From: Glandiceps talaboti
Lineage: Eukaryota; Hemichordata; Enteropneusta; Spengelidae
Length of the DNA: 64,000 nucleotides
NCBI RefSeq assembly: GCF_964340395.1
Contig: NC_135551.1
Location: 21,629,503 to 21,693,502 of the forward strand
Direction of reading: 5' to 3'
Of this stretch, positions 63,279-64,000 are shown piece after piece. The translations under genes and the position numbers were made by a program. Within the stretch, counting starts at the first letter, position 1. Each line of letters begins with the position of its first letter. The notes beneath the pieces were generated by a model. It was given only the letters and a program-made list of their open reading frames with translations, was not told the origin of the DNA and made no database searches.

Positions 63279-64000
63279 GAATACAGATGCCATACCCGGA
63301 CAGCTCCTTTCTATTCTGGTTCATCATAGAATACATCATCATTGATTTGGAATCTCCACTATTGTTGTTAGGTCAAATTCACTAACCTTTGTTGAGATGC
63401 TAATTGTACCCATCCCTCATACTTTCGACTAGTTACATAAAAAGATACAACTCCGCGATAGTCTTACTTATTTCCCAGTTAGTACTAACAATTCATACAT
63501 TTACTGATGTAAGGAGAGAAACCTACCACTTCAAATCTTGCCTGCAACATTGGACACTTTCGCTACTGAGTATGGATATCAATTTGTTGTTCGTGGAACT
63601 AAAACTTTAGTTATCACCCTCGGACTTCGCAACCCTGATAATACTGACTTTCTAATACTGTACTCAAAATGAAGATTTAAAAAAAACTAACTCTTACTCT
63701 GCCTTCATCGTCCGGATATTTAGGCATTCAACATTTTAGCTAGATTGATTCTGAGTGTCCTTGACACCAGATATTTATATAATCAGGTATTACAGTGTAC
63801 CTTAGCTTATCTATAACATGTTACCATGACAACCTGTGTGTTTCAAAGACGGTGGTGCATAGACGACTGGCGTACGTCATTTCCTTTATTTAGATAAAGG
63901 ATTTGACGAATGCTATTGAATCTCACCTGAGGTCAGCACAGGTTAGAAAAACTATTGCCTTGTCTATTTATCTGACTGCCTTTCCCTCTCATTCCTTTTC
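63279..64000 (+). repeat. Gene D 3'UTR exon and conserved 3' flank (copy 3 of 3, cut by the window end)
   Basis: After acceptor CTTTACAG it reads GGAATACAGATGCCATACCC and follows the gene A copy closely for the whole 700 bp, including GATAAAGGATTTGACGAATG. The transcript end is not visible. Confidence 0.75.

Overview
This is a window of animal nuclear DNA. It is AT-rich, with introns, dense microsatellites, MITE-like elements, an LTR element and decayed LINE and hAT fragments. Repeat texture and gene style suggest a marine invertebrate, deuterostome or lophotrochozoan; I cannot name the species. No tRNA, rRNA or prokaryotic feature was recognised.

The only intact genes I can support form a four-member paralogous cluster of an unrecognised secreted protein family. 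Gene A (+, 108-4742 coding, first exon outside the window), gene B (+, 12635-15831), gene C (-, 32017-26625) and gene D (+, 59168-62915) share one plan. A tiny exon encodes only Met plus two bases of a Lys codon. It is followed by a signal-peptide exon, then one to three symmetric phase 1-1 exons of about 400 nt. Each of these encodes one ~135-residue four-cysteine domain. A last coding exon encodes a short hydrophobic GPI-type tail. A donor lies 5-7 nt after each stop and, in A, C and D, feeds a conserved 3'UTR exon. Domain number varies: A=3, B=2, C=1, D=2. The three promoters in view (B, C, D) share an RFX X-box-like site, a forkhead-type GTAAACA site (at different places) and a TATA-like box; C and D also share CCAAT boxes.

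Layout: 0-7 kb gene A and its 3' block. 7-12.4 kb intergenic, with a TIR element holding a ~147-bp tandem array nested inside another TIR element. 12.4-15.9 kb gene B. 16-24.5 kb intergenic, with a duplicated first-exon-like segment and a hAT fragment. 24.5-33.6 kb gene C and flanks, reversed. 33-57 kb is a repeat-built interior: local tandem and inverted duplications, a foldback element made of 31-bp monomers in 155-bp higher-order repeats (37.9-40.1 kb), a minus-strand LTR element (46.2-50.0 kb) and a LINE relic (51.4-52.4 kb). 57-64 kb gene D and flanks, an inverted copy of the gene C region.

The picture is a cluster expanding by inverted segmental duplication and by exon duplication. Most short ORFs elsewhere are low-complexity or chance frames and are not annotated. 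The two most unusual items are the uncharacterised multi-domain GPI family and the 31/155-bp foldback element.
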